From contig JADJOE010000003.1 of NCBI GenBank assembly GCA_016713905.1, forward strand, positions 1,302,001 to 1,366,000: a stretch of 64,000 bases of DNA, given 5' to 3'. Shown here one piece after another: positions 25,411 to 34,219 of the stretch. Numbering within the stretch: position 1 is the first letter of the stretch; each line of letters opens with the position of its first letter. The notes under the pieces are model-generated. The model did no database searches and had not been told where the DNA came from. It saw only the letters and a list, made by a program, of their open reading frames with translations. The stretch comes from Candidatus Vicinibacter proximus. GTDB taxonomy: Bacteria; Bacteroidota; Bacteroidia; Chitinophagales; Saprospiraceae. Both the position numbers and the translations under genes were made by a program.

Positions 25411-27516
25411 ATGAAACTATTATTAATTTTTACTGCAGTTCTACTGATAAATTTTACTTCTTGCAAGAATACAAAAGAAAGCACCTCACATAAAACATCA
25501 GGCAACCACCTTAGTGGTGAAATTTCGCCTTATCTTCTCCAACATGCGCACAATCCTGTAGATTGGTATCCATGGAAAGATGAAGCGCTTAAAATTGCTG
25601 CGGACACCAGAAAGCTGATGATCATTAGTATTGGGTATTCTTCATGTCATTGGTGCCATGTAATGGAAAGAGAATCATTTAGTGACACTGCAGTCAGTAA
25701 CGTCATGAACGCACATTTCATTTCTATTAAAGTTGACCGTGAAGAACGTCCGGATGTGGACCAAATCTATATGAACGCCTGCCAAATTATCAATTCCGGC
25801 GCTTGCGGATGGCCATTAAATGCCATTACGCTTCCGGATGGCAGACCGGTATGGGTAGGGACTTATCTTACCAAAGATGAATGGCTGAGATTGCTGAAAA
25901 ATATGCAGGATGTTTATGCTGAAGATCCAAATGAATTGGAAAAAATGGCGATGCAAATACAAAGTCATCTTAGTGTGGATTATTCGCGATTTGGCACTAC
26001 AACCCAAACAGTTGGTTCAGAAAAAAATTTAAAAAATCTTTATGACAAAACTATTCAATCCTTAGATTTTGTCCATGGCGGAAAGAAAAGCAGTCAAAAA
26101 TTCCCACTACCTCCGTTGATGAGAAGTTTGCTTGAATATCAGCTCTATTCCAATAATGTTAATTTAGATAAATTCAATACCACAACTTTAAATAAGATTG
26201 CAGACGGGGGAATTTATGATCATTTGGAAGGTGGCTTTAGCAGATACACAGTGGACCCGGAGTGGAAAGTACCTCATTTTGAAAAAATGCTTTATGATAA
26301 TGCCCAGCTGATAAGTTTGTATGCAATGGCATATCAAAAGACTGGTAACGAAAAATACAAGAATGTGATGGATAAAAGCCTTAGTTTTATCAAGAAAAAT
26401 TTAACGCATCCTGATGGTTCTTTTTATTCTTCACTGGATGCAGAAACCGAAGGCGAAGAAGGTAAATATTATGTTTGGACAGAAAAGGAAATTAACGAAG
26501 GATTAGGTGAAGGGCCTGATCTGGAAATTTTCAAGTACACTTATGGTATCCGGGAAGGGGGAAATTGGGAGAAAGGAAAAAACGTATTGTTCACCATTAA
26601 AGATGTAAAATCTACTGCAAAAAAATTCAAAAAACCGGAATCAGAAATCACACAATCTCTCAATAATTCCAGAAATAAATTGTTACAATTAAAATCCAAT
26701 CGCAAAAAACCAAAACTTGATGACAAAATATTGACAGCTTGGAATGCTCTAATGATACGTGCATATACTGATGCATCCGCAGCTTTAGGAAATGAAGAGT
26801 ATTTGAATTCAGCAATAAAAGCTGCCGACCTAATCAGGAATAGAATGTGGGATCCTCAGAAAGGTTTATTTCGTAATTATAAAGATGGTCAAAAAAGTAT
26901 AAATGGTTTTCTGGAGGATTATAGTTTTACCATAGATGCATTTATTCGACTTTACGAGTTAAGTTTTGATGAAAGCTATCTGTTGTTTGCTAAACAACTG
27001 GCAGATATTACTATCCAAAATTTTTCTGATCCTAATAATTTATTTTTCTATTTCAATTCAAAAGAAGACAAACAATTAATTTCCAGAAAAATGGATTTTG
27101 AAGACCAGGTTACCCCATCGGCAAATTCTGTCATGGCAGATAATTTATATCGGCTTGGTTTATATTTTTACAATAATGAATTCCTGCAGCGAAGCAAAAA
27201 AATGATCTTAAGTGCTTGTGAAAATTTTGGTGAAGGACAAACTGAATTTTATTCAAACTGGACAAGACTTTACATTACGCTGTTAAAACCATACTATGAA
27301 GTCGCAGTTGTCGGAACAAACAGTAAACAACTCAGAAATGATTTAGCAAAATCTTATCTCCCGTACATCATATTACTTGGCGGAACAACAGAAGGGACTC
27401 TTGAATTATTGAAAGATAAATTACAGGAAGGAAACACGTTTATTTACGTCTGTCGGAATAAAGTATGTAAAATTCCGGTACAGGATGCGAAGGAAGCATT
27501 GAAGCTAATAAACTGA
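25411..27516 (+). CDS. Thioredoxin-fold lipoprotein of the YyaL/DUF255 family
   Basis: The start is set at MKLLLIFTAVLL (25411, 701 aa), which gives a lipoprotein signal with Cys18 in NFTSC; the frame is open for eight more codons upstream. The N-terminal thioredoxin-like domain has the family hallmarks LLQHAHNPVDWYPW and SSCHWCHVMERESF. The rest is an alpha/alpha toroid resembling glycoside hydrolases (GGFSRYTVDPEWKVPHFEKMLYDNA and WNALMIRAY). Biological function is unproven. The lipid anchor places it in the periplasm, unlike many cytoplasmic homologues. It is 4 bp upstream of the acyltransferase. Confidence 0.92.
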   Translation: MKLLLIFTAVLLINFTSCKNTKESTSHKTSGNHLSGEISPYLLQHAHNPVDWYPWKDEALKIAADTRKLMIISIGYSSCHWCHVMERESFSDTAVSNVMNAHFISIKVDREERPDVDQIYMNACQIINSGACGWPLNAITLPDGRPVWVGTYLTKDEWLRLLKNMQDVYAEDPNELEKMAMQIQSHLSVDYSRFGTTTQTVGSEKNLKNLYDKTIQSLDFVHGGKKSSQKFPLPPLMRSLLEYQLYSNNVNLDKFNTTTLNKIADGGIYDHLEGGFSRYTVDPEWKVPHFEKMLYDNAQLISLYAMAYQKTGNEKYKNVMDKSLSFIKKNLTHPDGSFYSSLDAETEGEEGKYYVWTEKEINEGLGEGPDLEIFKYTYGIREGGNWEKGKNVLFTIKDVKSTAKKFKKPESEITQSLNNSRNKLLQLKSNRKKPKLDDKILTAWNALMIRAYTDASAALGNEEYLNSAIKAADLIRNRMWDPQKGLFRNYKDGQKSINGFLEDYSFTIDAFIRLYELSFDESYLLFAKQLADITIQNFSDPNNLFFYFNSKEDKQLISRKMDFEDQVTPSANSVMADNLYRLGLYFYNNEFLQRSKKMILSACENFGEGQTEFYSNWTRLYITLLKPYYEVAVVGTNSKQLRNDLAKSYLPYIILLGGTTEGTLELLKDKLQEGNTFIYVCRNKVCKIPVQDAKEALKLIN

Positions 27517-27520
27517 TATA

Positions 27521-28300
27521 GTGATTCAAAAATTATTTGGCTCAGCACTTGCGTTAATACGCTTATTCTTTCTTGTGATAACCATGGCGATTTTTACAGG
27601 TTTTGGACTTATCTTGGTTTATACAAGAATTTTTAAACAAAATCATGCTTTTCAAATCAGAACTTTCTGGTGCAAACTGGCATGTATTATTCTCGGCATC
27701 AAAATATATAAAACAGGGCATCTTGACTTATCTAAAACCCAACTTTATATTGGAAATCATCGCTCTTTAATTGATCCTGTGATTGTTTTTTCATTTATAA
27801 CCAATGGTTACGCCGTAAGTAAATCGGAAGTAGAAAATTATCCTTTGATCAGTCAGGGTGCAAAACTATCCGGCGTAATTTTTGTCCATAGAACCAAAGC
27901 GGAAAGCCGCACAGAGGCAAAAAATGCAATACTTGAATTTCTGAATAAAAATTACTCCATTTTGATTTTTCCTGAAGGGACCATAAGTACTACCCGAGAA
28001 CTTCTACCCTTTAAAAAAGGCTCAATTGAATCTGCGGTTGCCGCTAACAAACAAATTTCCAGTTTTGCATTGGAATACATGAACCCTAAAAAAGATTTCT
28101 GGTGGAATGAAAATTTGATTAGGCAATTTATTTTGACATTTTCAAAATGGAAAACTGAAGTTAGAATACACTTTTTTGATCCCGAATATGCCTCAGATCC
28201 TGTTGCGTTTACAGCAAAAATAAAAGATAGAATTCAGTCTAAAATAAACGATTTCCAAACTCATTGGAAAGATGAAAATCTTCCTGATTTACTCAGATAA
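27521..28300 (+). CDS. 1-acyl-sn-glycerol-3-phosphate acyltransferase (PlsC family)
   Basis: The 259-residue protein starts with GTG at 27521, four bases after the previous stop, which implies translational coupling. It has an N-terminal membrane segment (about 8-30), the acyltransferase NHRSLID motif (HX4D, about 79-85) and FPEGTIS (about 149-155). It transfers an acyl chain to lysophosphatidic acid in phospholipid synthesis. Its 3' end overlaps the convergent msrB by 12 bp. Confidence 0.92.
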   Translation: MIQKLFGSALALIRLFFLVITMAIFTGFGLILVYTRIFKQNHAFQIRTFWCKLACIILGIKIYKTGHLDLSKTQLYIGNHRSLIDPVIVFSFITNGYAVSKSEVENYPLISQGAKLSGVIFVHRTKAESRTEAKNAILEFLNKNYSILIFPEGTISTTRELLPFKKGSIESAVAANKQISSFALEYMNPKKDFWWNENLIRQFILTFSKWKTEVRIHFFDPEYASDPVAFTAKIKDRIQSKINDFQTHWKDENLPDLLR

Positions 28301-28657
28301 AAAATCCAGTGATACCGAATTGACACAATGCCGGACATTTAACGGTGTGAATCCTTCACCTTCAAATACATGACCTAAGTGGCCTCCACATTTAGCACAA
28401 ACTATTTCAACCCTACTTCCATCAGCATCGGGCATTCTCTTAACCGCCCCAGATATTTCTTCATCAAAACTTGGCCAACCGCATCCAGAGTGGAACTTTG
28501 CAGATGATCGGTATAGGGGTTCAGCACATTGCCTACAAGTATAAACTCCTGATTCAAAATGGGACTCATATTTTCCCGTAAAAGGATATTCTGTTCCTTT
28601 ATTAAGGATCACTCGCTTTTCTTCTTCATTAAGAATATTGAATTCGGAGGCCTGCAT
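28289..28657 (-). CDS. msrB: Peptide-methionine (R)-S-oxide reductase
   Basis: The 122-residue protein has both zinc CxxC pairs (CRQC and CAKC), the GCGWPSFD motif, GHLGHVF and the catalytic cysteine in RHCVNSVSL. There is no signal peptide, so it is cytoplasmic. It reduces the R-epimer of methionine sulfoxide. It overlaps the convergent plsC-like gene by 12 bp and lies 73 bp downstream of msrA in the same direction. Confidence 0.97.
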   Translation of the reverse strand: MQASEFNILNEEEKRVILNKGTEYPFTGKYESHFESGVYTCRQCAEPLYRSSAKFHSGCGWPSFDEEISGAVKRMPDADGSRVEIVCAKCGGHLGHVFEGEGFTPLNVRHCVNSVSLDFLSE

Positions 28658-28730
28658 ACAGCGATATTTTATTTTAATGGATATTTACTACATTTTGTAA
28701 ATAAGAGACAGATTCTAATCTGACTATTGG

Positions 28731-29402
28731 CTACTTTTTTAAAAGTCCCTGATATTTTTCCCGTAATTTAACCAGTTTAGGTGTTATTACAATTTGACAA
28801 TATCCTGCATCTGAATTCTGCTTATAGTAATTTTGGTGATAATCTTCTGCCGGATAAAATATATCGGCTTTTGTTATTTCAGTAACAATTGGATCATCCC
28901 AAAATTTGGTTGCAACCTCAGCCTTAGACTTCATAGCCACTGCTTTCTGTTCTTCATTTTGATAAAATATTGCAGATCTGTACTGGGTTCCCTTATCAGC
29001 GCCTTGTCTGTTCAAGGTTGTTGGGTCATGAGTGGACCAGAACACTTCCAACAGCTGCTCCAAAGAAATTATTTTAGGGTCAAACAAAACCTCAAGAGCT
29101 TCAGCATGCCCAGTCATTCCACCACAGACTTCGTGGTAATCCGGATTTTTAGTTTTGCCCCCTGTATAACCAGACTTTACTTGATAAACCCCTTTCAAAT
29201 CCTGAAAAACCGCCTCAACACACCAAAAACATCCTGCAGCTAGTATAATCGTATCCAAGCCAGAGGGATTTATTTTTTCTTCTGACAAAACTTCTTTGTT
29301 TTCCATGGTTGGTATAGGGTTTTGAACTTCTTTTCCAGGCTGCTGAGTGCTACAGGCCTTCATCTGAAAAAGGAGGGCGGTGATGGCAATTAACTTAATC
29401 AT
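28731..29402 (-). CDS. msrA: Peptide-methionine (S)-S-oxide reductase, lipoprotein form
   Basis: The 223-residue protein has the GCFWC catalytic motif (Cys59 region), SGYTGG, GHAEALEV and DYHQNY. It begins with a short hydrophobic leader ending at Cys17 (MKAC), a lipoprotein-like signal, so it probably acts in the periplasm. MsrB downstream is cytoplasmic by sequence. It reduces S-methionine sulfoxide in oxidised proteins. Confidence 0.96.
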   Translation of the reverse strand: MIKLIAITALLFQMKACSTQQPGKEVQNPIPTMENKEVLSEEKINPSGLDTIILAAGCFWCVEAVFQDLKGVYQVKSGYTGGKTKNPDYHEVCGGMTGHAEALEVLFDPKIISLEQLLEVFWSTHDPTTLNRQGADKGTQYRSAIFYQNEEQKAVAMKSKAEVATKFWDDPIVTEITKADIFYPAEDYHQNYYKQNSDAGYCQIVITPKLVKLREKYQGLLKK

Positions 29403-29456
29403 GGGAATAAAACGAAAAAGTTTGATTTTAGTTTAAGCATGAAATTTAAGAAAATC

Positions 29457-29487
29457 TTTGAAAATTAAGAAAATAGTCTTACCTTTG
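29457..29487 (+). promoter_or_regulatory. Consensus Bacteroidota promoter of the initiator tRNA
   Basis: TTTG (29457-29460), exactly 19 bp, then TACCTTTG (29480-29487) match the -33/-7 consensus TTTG-N19-TAnnTTTG perfectly. The tRNA starts 11 bp downstream, leaving almost no 5' leader. Confidence 0.88.
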
Positions 29488-29498
29488 CGGCCTCATAT

Positions 29499-29571
<73 letters not shown>

Positions 29572-29573
29572 CT

Positions 29574-29603
29574 AAAAAAGCCTGTCGGAAGACGGGCTTT
29601 TCT
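29574..29603 (+). terminator. Intrinsic terminator of the initiator tRNA
   Basis: The hairpin GCCTGTC / GACGGGC (29580-29586 and 29591-29597) has a GGAA loop. It is preceded by A residues and followed by TTTTCTC. Confidence 0.85.
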
Positions 29604-30019
29604 CATTTACAGGAAATTTGTTCAAGTGTCGACGAAGCTTTGCTTGTCGGCATGCTGACAATTCCGGAAATGGGACTAAAAGTGAATTTATGATTTGAAC
29701 GGAATTCGTCAGCATCCAGCCTCCGACATTAAACAAAAGCCATATAATTTATTATTACTCGGCTTTTTTATTTTGGAGAACCCCTTTACTGTATACGTCA
29801 TCTATTCCAAATCCTACGATAAAATTTAGGTGGGATTCCTATAAATTAAACATTATCACGCTAATAAAGAAAAAGTTTTTTCGGATATTTATATTTAAAG
29901 AACACTATAACACATTTGATATTACAAACAAATCTTCAATTTCGGCTTTCTTCTCTAAAATGAACTTTAATAGAATTGCTCAAATTGAGTTGTTATGTCC
30001 CTTATTAAATTATAAGGGA
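29604..30019. other. Gene-free region between tRNA and 30094 gene, with palindromes
   Basis: About 415 bp without a supportable gene; the ORF crossing the tRNA is spurious. It holds an 18-bp near-perfect palindrome at 29644-29661 (TTGTCGGCATGCTGACAA, one G:T). A second terminator-like hairpin AAAAGCC/GGCTTTT lies at 29735-29741 and 29761-29767, followed by a T-rich run. An 8-bp inverted repeat lies at the right end (listed separately). The 29625-29735 part is richer in G/C than its surroundings. Confidence 0.5.
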
Positions 30020-30027
30020 TATATTTG
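29998..30027 (+). promoter_or_regulatory. Candidate -7 box with adjacent operator-like palindrome
   Basis: TATATTTG (30020-30027) is a perfect -7 match. Directly upstream is the inverted repeat TCCCTTAT / ATAAGGGA (29998-30005 and 30012-30019) with a 6-bp centre, which occupies the spacer between the -33 and -7 positions. No good TTTG is seen at the right distance, as expected if the promoter depends on a regulator (inference). Confidence 0.4.
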
Positions 30028-30093
30028 TATTCTTCAATAAAACCAAACCGATTGACTTACGAAAAGACAAAATTGACCGGGTTCTTAATCTAC

Positions 30094-31089
30094 ATGAGTA
30101 TTGCTTTTTTTGGGGTTCCTTTGTCCTTAATTTTTCAATGCTGCAAAGAAGTTATTAATGGCACCATTAAGGCAAAAAATCTTGTAGATACTCTGCCTAT
30201 AAAAACACCCCTCTTAGTTTTGGATACCCTGGATTATAATTTTAGACTCAATTTATTATCTAATGGTGACGATGCAGGGAAATGGCCAACAAAAGGTCCC
30301 TACCCTCTTCCGGGTGCAATTTTGCCATTCTTTCGCATAGTAGCCTTTTATGGGAATCTTTATTCAAAAAGAATGGGAATTTTAGGCGAATATCCTGTAG
30401 ATGAAATGTTAGAAAAACTTAAAAAGGAGTGTCAAAATTGGGAAGCTGTTGACTCAATTTTTCCAGTAAAACCTGCCTTGCATTACATTGCAGTTACTGC
30501 CCAAACGGAAGGCATTAATAAAAACCTTCGAATGCCCTTTCAGCAAATTGAAAAAATACTTTCTCTTGCAAAAAAAATAGATGCTCTAGTATTTCTGGAC
30601 ATTCAGGTTGGTTGGAGCAGTCTTGAAGTAGAAATTCCCAAACTTGAGAAATTCTTAAAATTGCCTAATGTGCATCTTGGTATAGATCCGGAATTTTCTA
30701 TGAAATCAGAGATTTTGCCTGGCAAACAAATTGGCACTTTTGATGCAAAAGACATTAATTACGCTTCCAAATATTTAAGCAAACTTGTAAAGAAACATCA
30801 GCTTTCACCAAAGATACTGGTGGTCCATCGTTTTACAAAAAACATGGTTACCAATGTCGGATCTATAAAAATATTTCCTGAGGTGCAATTCGTTATGGAT
30901 ATGGACGGATTTGGAACGAAAGAATTAAAAAAGAGTACCTACCAAAGACACATCTATGCAGAACCTGTACAATTTACCGGATTCAAAATATTTTATAAGA
31001 ATGATACCAAAATAAGTTCAAAAGAACTATACACCCCAGAAGAACTTTTGAAATTTATTCCCCGCCCAATTTACATCCAGTATCATTAA
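30094..31089 (+). CDS. Conserved hypothetical exported protein, TIM-barrel-like
   Basis: The frame is open from a TTG at 30025 that lies inside the -7 box, so that start is unlikely. ATG at 30094 (331 aa) or TTG at 30052 gives an N-terminal hydrophobic segment ending QCC. The body has highly conserved-looking stretches: GDDAGKWPTKGPYPLPG, FYGNLYSKRMGILGEYP, PALHYIAVTAQ, VFLDIQVGWSS, NVHLGIDPEFSM and VVHRFT. I recall similar motif strings in actinobacterial exported proteins of unknown function. The alternating beta/alpha pattern and acidic strand ends suggest a barrel with a sugar or metal site (inference). It is monocistronic. Confidence 0.8.
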   Translation: MSIAFFGVPLSLIFQCCKEVINGTIKAKNLVDTLPIKTPLLVLDTLDYNFRLNLLSNGDDAGKWPTKGPYPLPGAILPFFRIVAFYGNLYSKRMGILGEYPVDEMLEKLKKECQNWEAVDSIFPVKPALHYIAVTAQTEGINKNLRMPFQQIEKILSLAKKIDALVFLDIQVGWSSLEVEIPKLEKFLKLPNVHLGIDPEFSMKSEILPGKQIGTFDAKDINYASKYLSKLVKKHQLSPKILVVHRFTKNMVTNVGSIKIFPEVQFVMDMDGFGTKELKKSTYQRHIYAEPVQFTGFKIFYKNDTKISSKELYTPEELLKFIPRPIYIQYH

Positions 31090-31366
31090 ATTTAACCAGA
31101 TCGCTCGGTAAATACCGATATTTGAATTTTTGCATTTAAATCTCTGTACAATTTTGGTGTCCTGATTAATCCTCTTTTAGTAATTAATTTTGTATTCGAT
31201 TTACATATGGATAAGTAAGTTTAACAACTTATGGATATTACGATCAGAATATGAAAAAGGAATCAAGCATGTAATATAAAGCAAAATGCTTGAATACCAG
31301 CGAGAATGGTTCTAAAATAAATTAAAACACAAAAGTGAAAGTTTCAGTGCAATTAATTTTTCCCAC

Positions 31367-32542
31367 CTAATTAAAAATTACTTTTTGTGAATAAGAATAA
31401 GAGTTGTTCTTTATGTGAATAAAAAAGAGCCCTTCTCCCAATTCCTTTTTATAAATCGATATTTTTGAATTTTCCATCAACTTCCTTGTGTACACAGATT
31501 GTCCATAAGCATTAAAAACTTTAATTGATATTGGCCAGTTTGTATCCCAAGTGGAGAAATCAATTGTAATTAATTCATTGGATGGATTAGGATACACCGA
31601 AACCTTGTATTTCTTATCTTCAATTAATTCGTTTCCAACGGTAATAGAACGCTTAAAGAATTCCCAAAATATTTTTGGACCATTTAGTGGGTAATTTAAG
31701 CCGTTCGGATATTCATGTATCATATCTTTTACTAAGGTAAAGATATATGGCTTAGCCAATTCGCCAGGCTTATTATCTAAAAATTGATAAGTGTGGGTGA
31801 TTGGAGTTTCGGACTTAATAAAATTGTCAGTTAGTCCCTGAGAACCGAGAACTCTCCCAATTGGTATTTGCAGATAGGTCAAAATGGAATCCCCCCCAAA
31901 AGGTAATTCTGTATAAGGCGAAAAAATAAAACGATCATCTAAAGTTCCAACTATTGTCCAGATTGGAATCCTATTGATAGGTCTAGCAGAATCTGACATG
32001 GTCAAAATTGAACTTCCTCCGGTTACTGCTGCAAAAACATCTCCCGCATCTACGGCCAATTTATGAATCATAGAACAACCATTAGAAAAGCCACTGGCAA
32101 AAATCATTTTTCGATTGACCGGTAAACTATCTGCAATTTGAGTAGCTAAAAGCTTTAAGAACTTTACATCATCAACGTAATTCTGAGGAGGACCAGAACA
32201 TGGAAATTCAGTTACATTGCCATTCACCCAGCGAGTATTATGCTTTTCAATATTATCCTCTACAAAACACCAAGTTAGAGAAGATGGAAATACAGTGATA
32301 AAATTTTCTTCTTCGCCCAATTCCTTCCATCCTGAAATATTATAAAATTTTTCTCCATCCCCACTTGTTCCATGAAGCATAAACACAACCGGATAACCAT
32401 TTGGGGGTGGCAACTTCCCCGGTATTACTATAATGCATTCTCTTTGATGTCCATCAAGAATAAATTTTAAATCAATTCTTTTTTGGCTGAAGAGTGACAC
32501 GTAATTTAAAAACAACAACCCAAGCAGTAATTTATAATTCAT
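31367..32542 (-). CDS. Secreted PHB-depolymerase/feruloyl-esterase-like hydrolase with T9SS domain
   Basis: The 391-residue protein has a signal peptide (ending LFSQ). Its alpha/beta-hydrolase domain (about 22-290) has the oxyanion HGTSGDG (about 57-63), nucleophile GFSNG (Ser in the GxSxG elbow, near 153) and a possible late catalytic His in DMIHEYP. A T9SS sorting domain starts at VYPNPSNE and ends KVIFN. The family hydrolyses esters such as feruloylated polysaccharides or polyhydroxyalkanoates; the substrate cannot be chosen from sequence alone. It is expected to reach the cell surface or medium. Confidence 0.85.
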   Translation of the reverse strand: MNYKLLLGLLFLNYVSLFSQKRIDLKFILDGHQRECIIVIPGKLPPPNGYPVVFMLHGTSGDGEKFYNISGWKELGEEENFITVFPSSLTWCFVEDNIEKHNTRWVNGNVTEFPCSGPPQNYVDDVKFLKLLATQIADSLPVNRKMIFASGFSNGCSMIHKLAVDAGDVFAAVTGGSSILTMSDSARPINRIPIWTIVGTLDDRFIFSPYTELPFGGDSILTYLQIPIGRVLGSQGLTDNFIKSETPITHTYQFLDNKPGELAKPYIFTLVKDMIHEYPNGLNYPLNGPKIFWEFFKRSITVGNELIEDKKYKVSVYPNPSNELITIDFSTWDTNWPISIKVFNAYGQSVYTRKLMENSKISIYKKELGEGLFFIHIKNNSYSYSQKVIFN

Positions 32543-32733
32543 TAAGATTAATTTAGCCTACAAATATAAAATTCTAATTGGAATTCATACGTTTATTTAG
32601 CCCAAACCTTTTAGTTTAAACATTTGCATTTTGCTATCCAATTCCGAAAAAAGTATAACAAATTAAATTAAAGATTATACAGCCCAAATCTGAGCTAATT
32701 GCAATCACTTTTTTCCCAACTGATTTTTATGAA

Positions 32734-34062
32734 CTATGGTTTGACTAAAGATGCTGGCTGATTTAACGTTACGCAATGAAGTCCTCCACCTCGCCAATTC
32801 AACGGCAAGGCATTGACCGAAATGATACGCCTACCCGGAAAAACAGATTTGAAAATACTTTTCACCTCCTCCTCCTTTTCTTTAGAAGTTCCTGCATGAA
32901 TGTAACTGGGAATTACTACTTCAGAGTTTGTTAAAAAATAATTGAGATAACTGGTTGCTGCGACTCTAAATACAGAATCACCGGCATTCCATCCATCAGC
33001 AGGTTTAAACATCATTTCAGGGATATTCAAAGTGGTATCCCACTCATTACCTTTATTTATTCTAATTTTTTGCATAACTGTTTTTGGAAGTGGCACCTTT
33101 AGAATTTTAAATTCTTCACCTTGTTCATTTCTGGAGGATTTTAGGATTTCATAATTCTTTGACATCCTTTGAAAATTCAATCTGGTAATAGGATTTAAAT
33201 TTTTTTCTTCTTCAGGAATCCAAGCCAGCAATATTGTCTTTGGGTCAACAAACCGTACAAATTCATCTGTATGTCCACCCGTTCCAATACCAATAAAATT
33301 GTCCACTATAGTTCCAAAAATATGAGGATCTTCCGCAATGCCATCATAGAGCCAAATAATATTACTAACTCCCAGAACACGTTTAAATTCCTTTTCCAGT
33401 TTATCTTTCGATACTCCTGGATTTCTGTTCAAGGTAAGTTTCTCGTTTAGTATGATGGTCCCTGTCCCGTTTGATTCAATTGCTCCACCTTCAATAGTTA
33501 TCCAGGTCTTTTCAATAGGAATTCCGGTTCGGACTGCCATTAAGCTATCAAACTGTCCTTTTTTGGACTGTAAAATAACTGACATTACTTCTTCGACCAG
33601 CACTTGGTTTCCGGAATAATAATCATTTAGCCATTCTCTGTAGCCATATTGACTCCATTTAAAATCAACAATTTTCAGAAGACCTTCTTTGTTTTTAACA
33701 AACACTGCACCATGATCTCTAATCCAAAGATCGCTATCTGTTATACTCCTATATTTAATAGGGAAAAGATCATTATCATTGCTACCGAGATACCTTCTGC
33801 AGTCTTCCAACAAAGAATCTGATTCAGTAACAACATTAATCCTGATATTGGATTCTATAATGTTAATGAGTTCTGCATTTATTTTGTTAAAAGGAGGCAA
33901 TCCGATACAAGACATCCAAACCATACCTTGCGATTCAAATTCCGCAGGCATAGTATATCGGTCATAAGCATAATTTGCAATTCTTGTTTGATTAACAAAC
34001 ACAAAAGTCAATAATAAGAAAAACAAAGCTATGAGAAATGCTTCCCGCTTTCTGACATTCAT
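32734..34062 (-). CDS. Membrane-anchored agmatine deiminase / peptidylarginine deiminase family protein
   Basis: The 442-residue protein has an N-terminal signal anchor (about residues 8-26). It then shows the guanidino-group hydrolase motifs: FESQGMVWMS, DLWIRDHGAVF, WITIEGGAIE, GTGGHTDEF and the catalytic Cys430 in GGGLHCVT near the C-terminus. All catalytic-type residues (Asp, Glu, His, Cys) are present. Family members convert agmatine or protein arginine to carbamoyl/citrulline products with release of ammonia. The anchor places the domain in the periplasm, unlike cytoplasmic AguA, which makes a peptide or extracellular guanidino substrate plausible. Confidence 0.87.
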   Translation of the reverse strand: MNVRKREAFLIALFFLLLTFVFVNQTRIANYAYDRYTMPAEFESQGMVWMSCIGLPPFNKINAELINIIESNIRINVVTESDSLLEDCRRYLGSNDNDLFPIKYRSITDSDLWIRDHGAVFVKNKEGLLKIVDFKWSQYGYREWLNDYYSGNQVLVEEVMSVILQSKKGQFDSLMAVRTGIPIEKTWITIEGGAIESNGTGTIILNEKLTLNRNPGVSKDKLEKEFKRVLGVSNIIWLYDGIAEDPHIFGTIVDNFIGIGTGGHTDEFVRFVDPKTILLAWIPEEEKNLNPITRLNFQRMSKNYEILKSSRNEQGEEFKILKVPLPKTVMQKIRINKGNEWDTTLNIPEMMFKPADGWNAGDSVFRVAATSYLNYFLTNSEVVIPSYIHAGTSKEKEEEVKSIFKSVFPGRRIISVNALPLNWRGGGLHCVTLNQPASLVKP

Positions 34063-34219
34063 ATTTTACCTTTTTACCGTCTTATTAAATCAAATAGACC
34101 ATTTTTTGAAATGTTCTTTCAATTCTATGCAAACCCTAAACCTTAACCTAACTACCTTAATTTCAATAACAAACACCTAATATTGAGAATACGATTCTCT
34201 ATTAGTTCCCTGTTTCACG

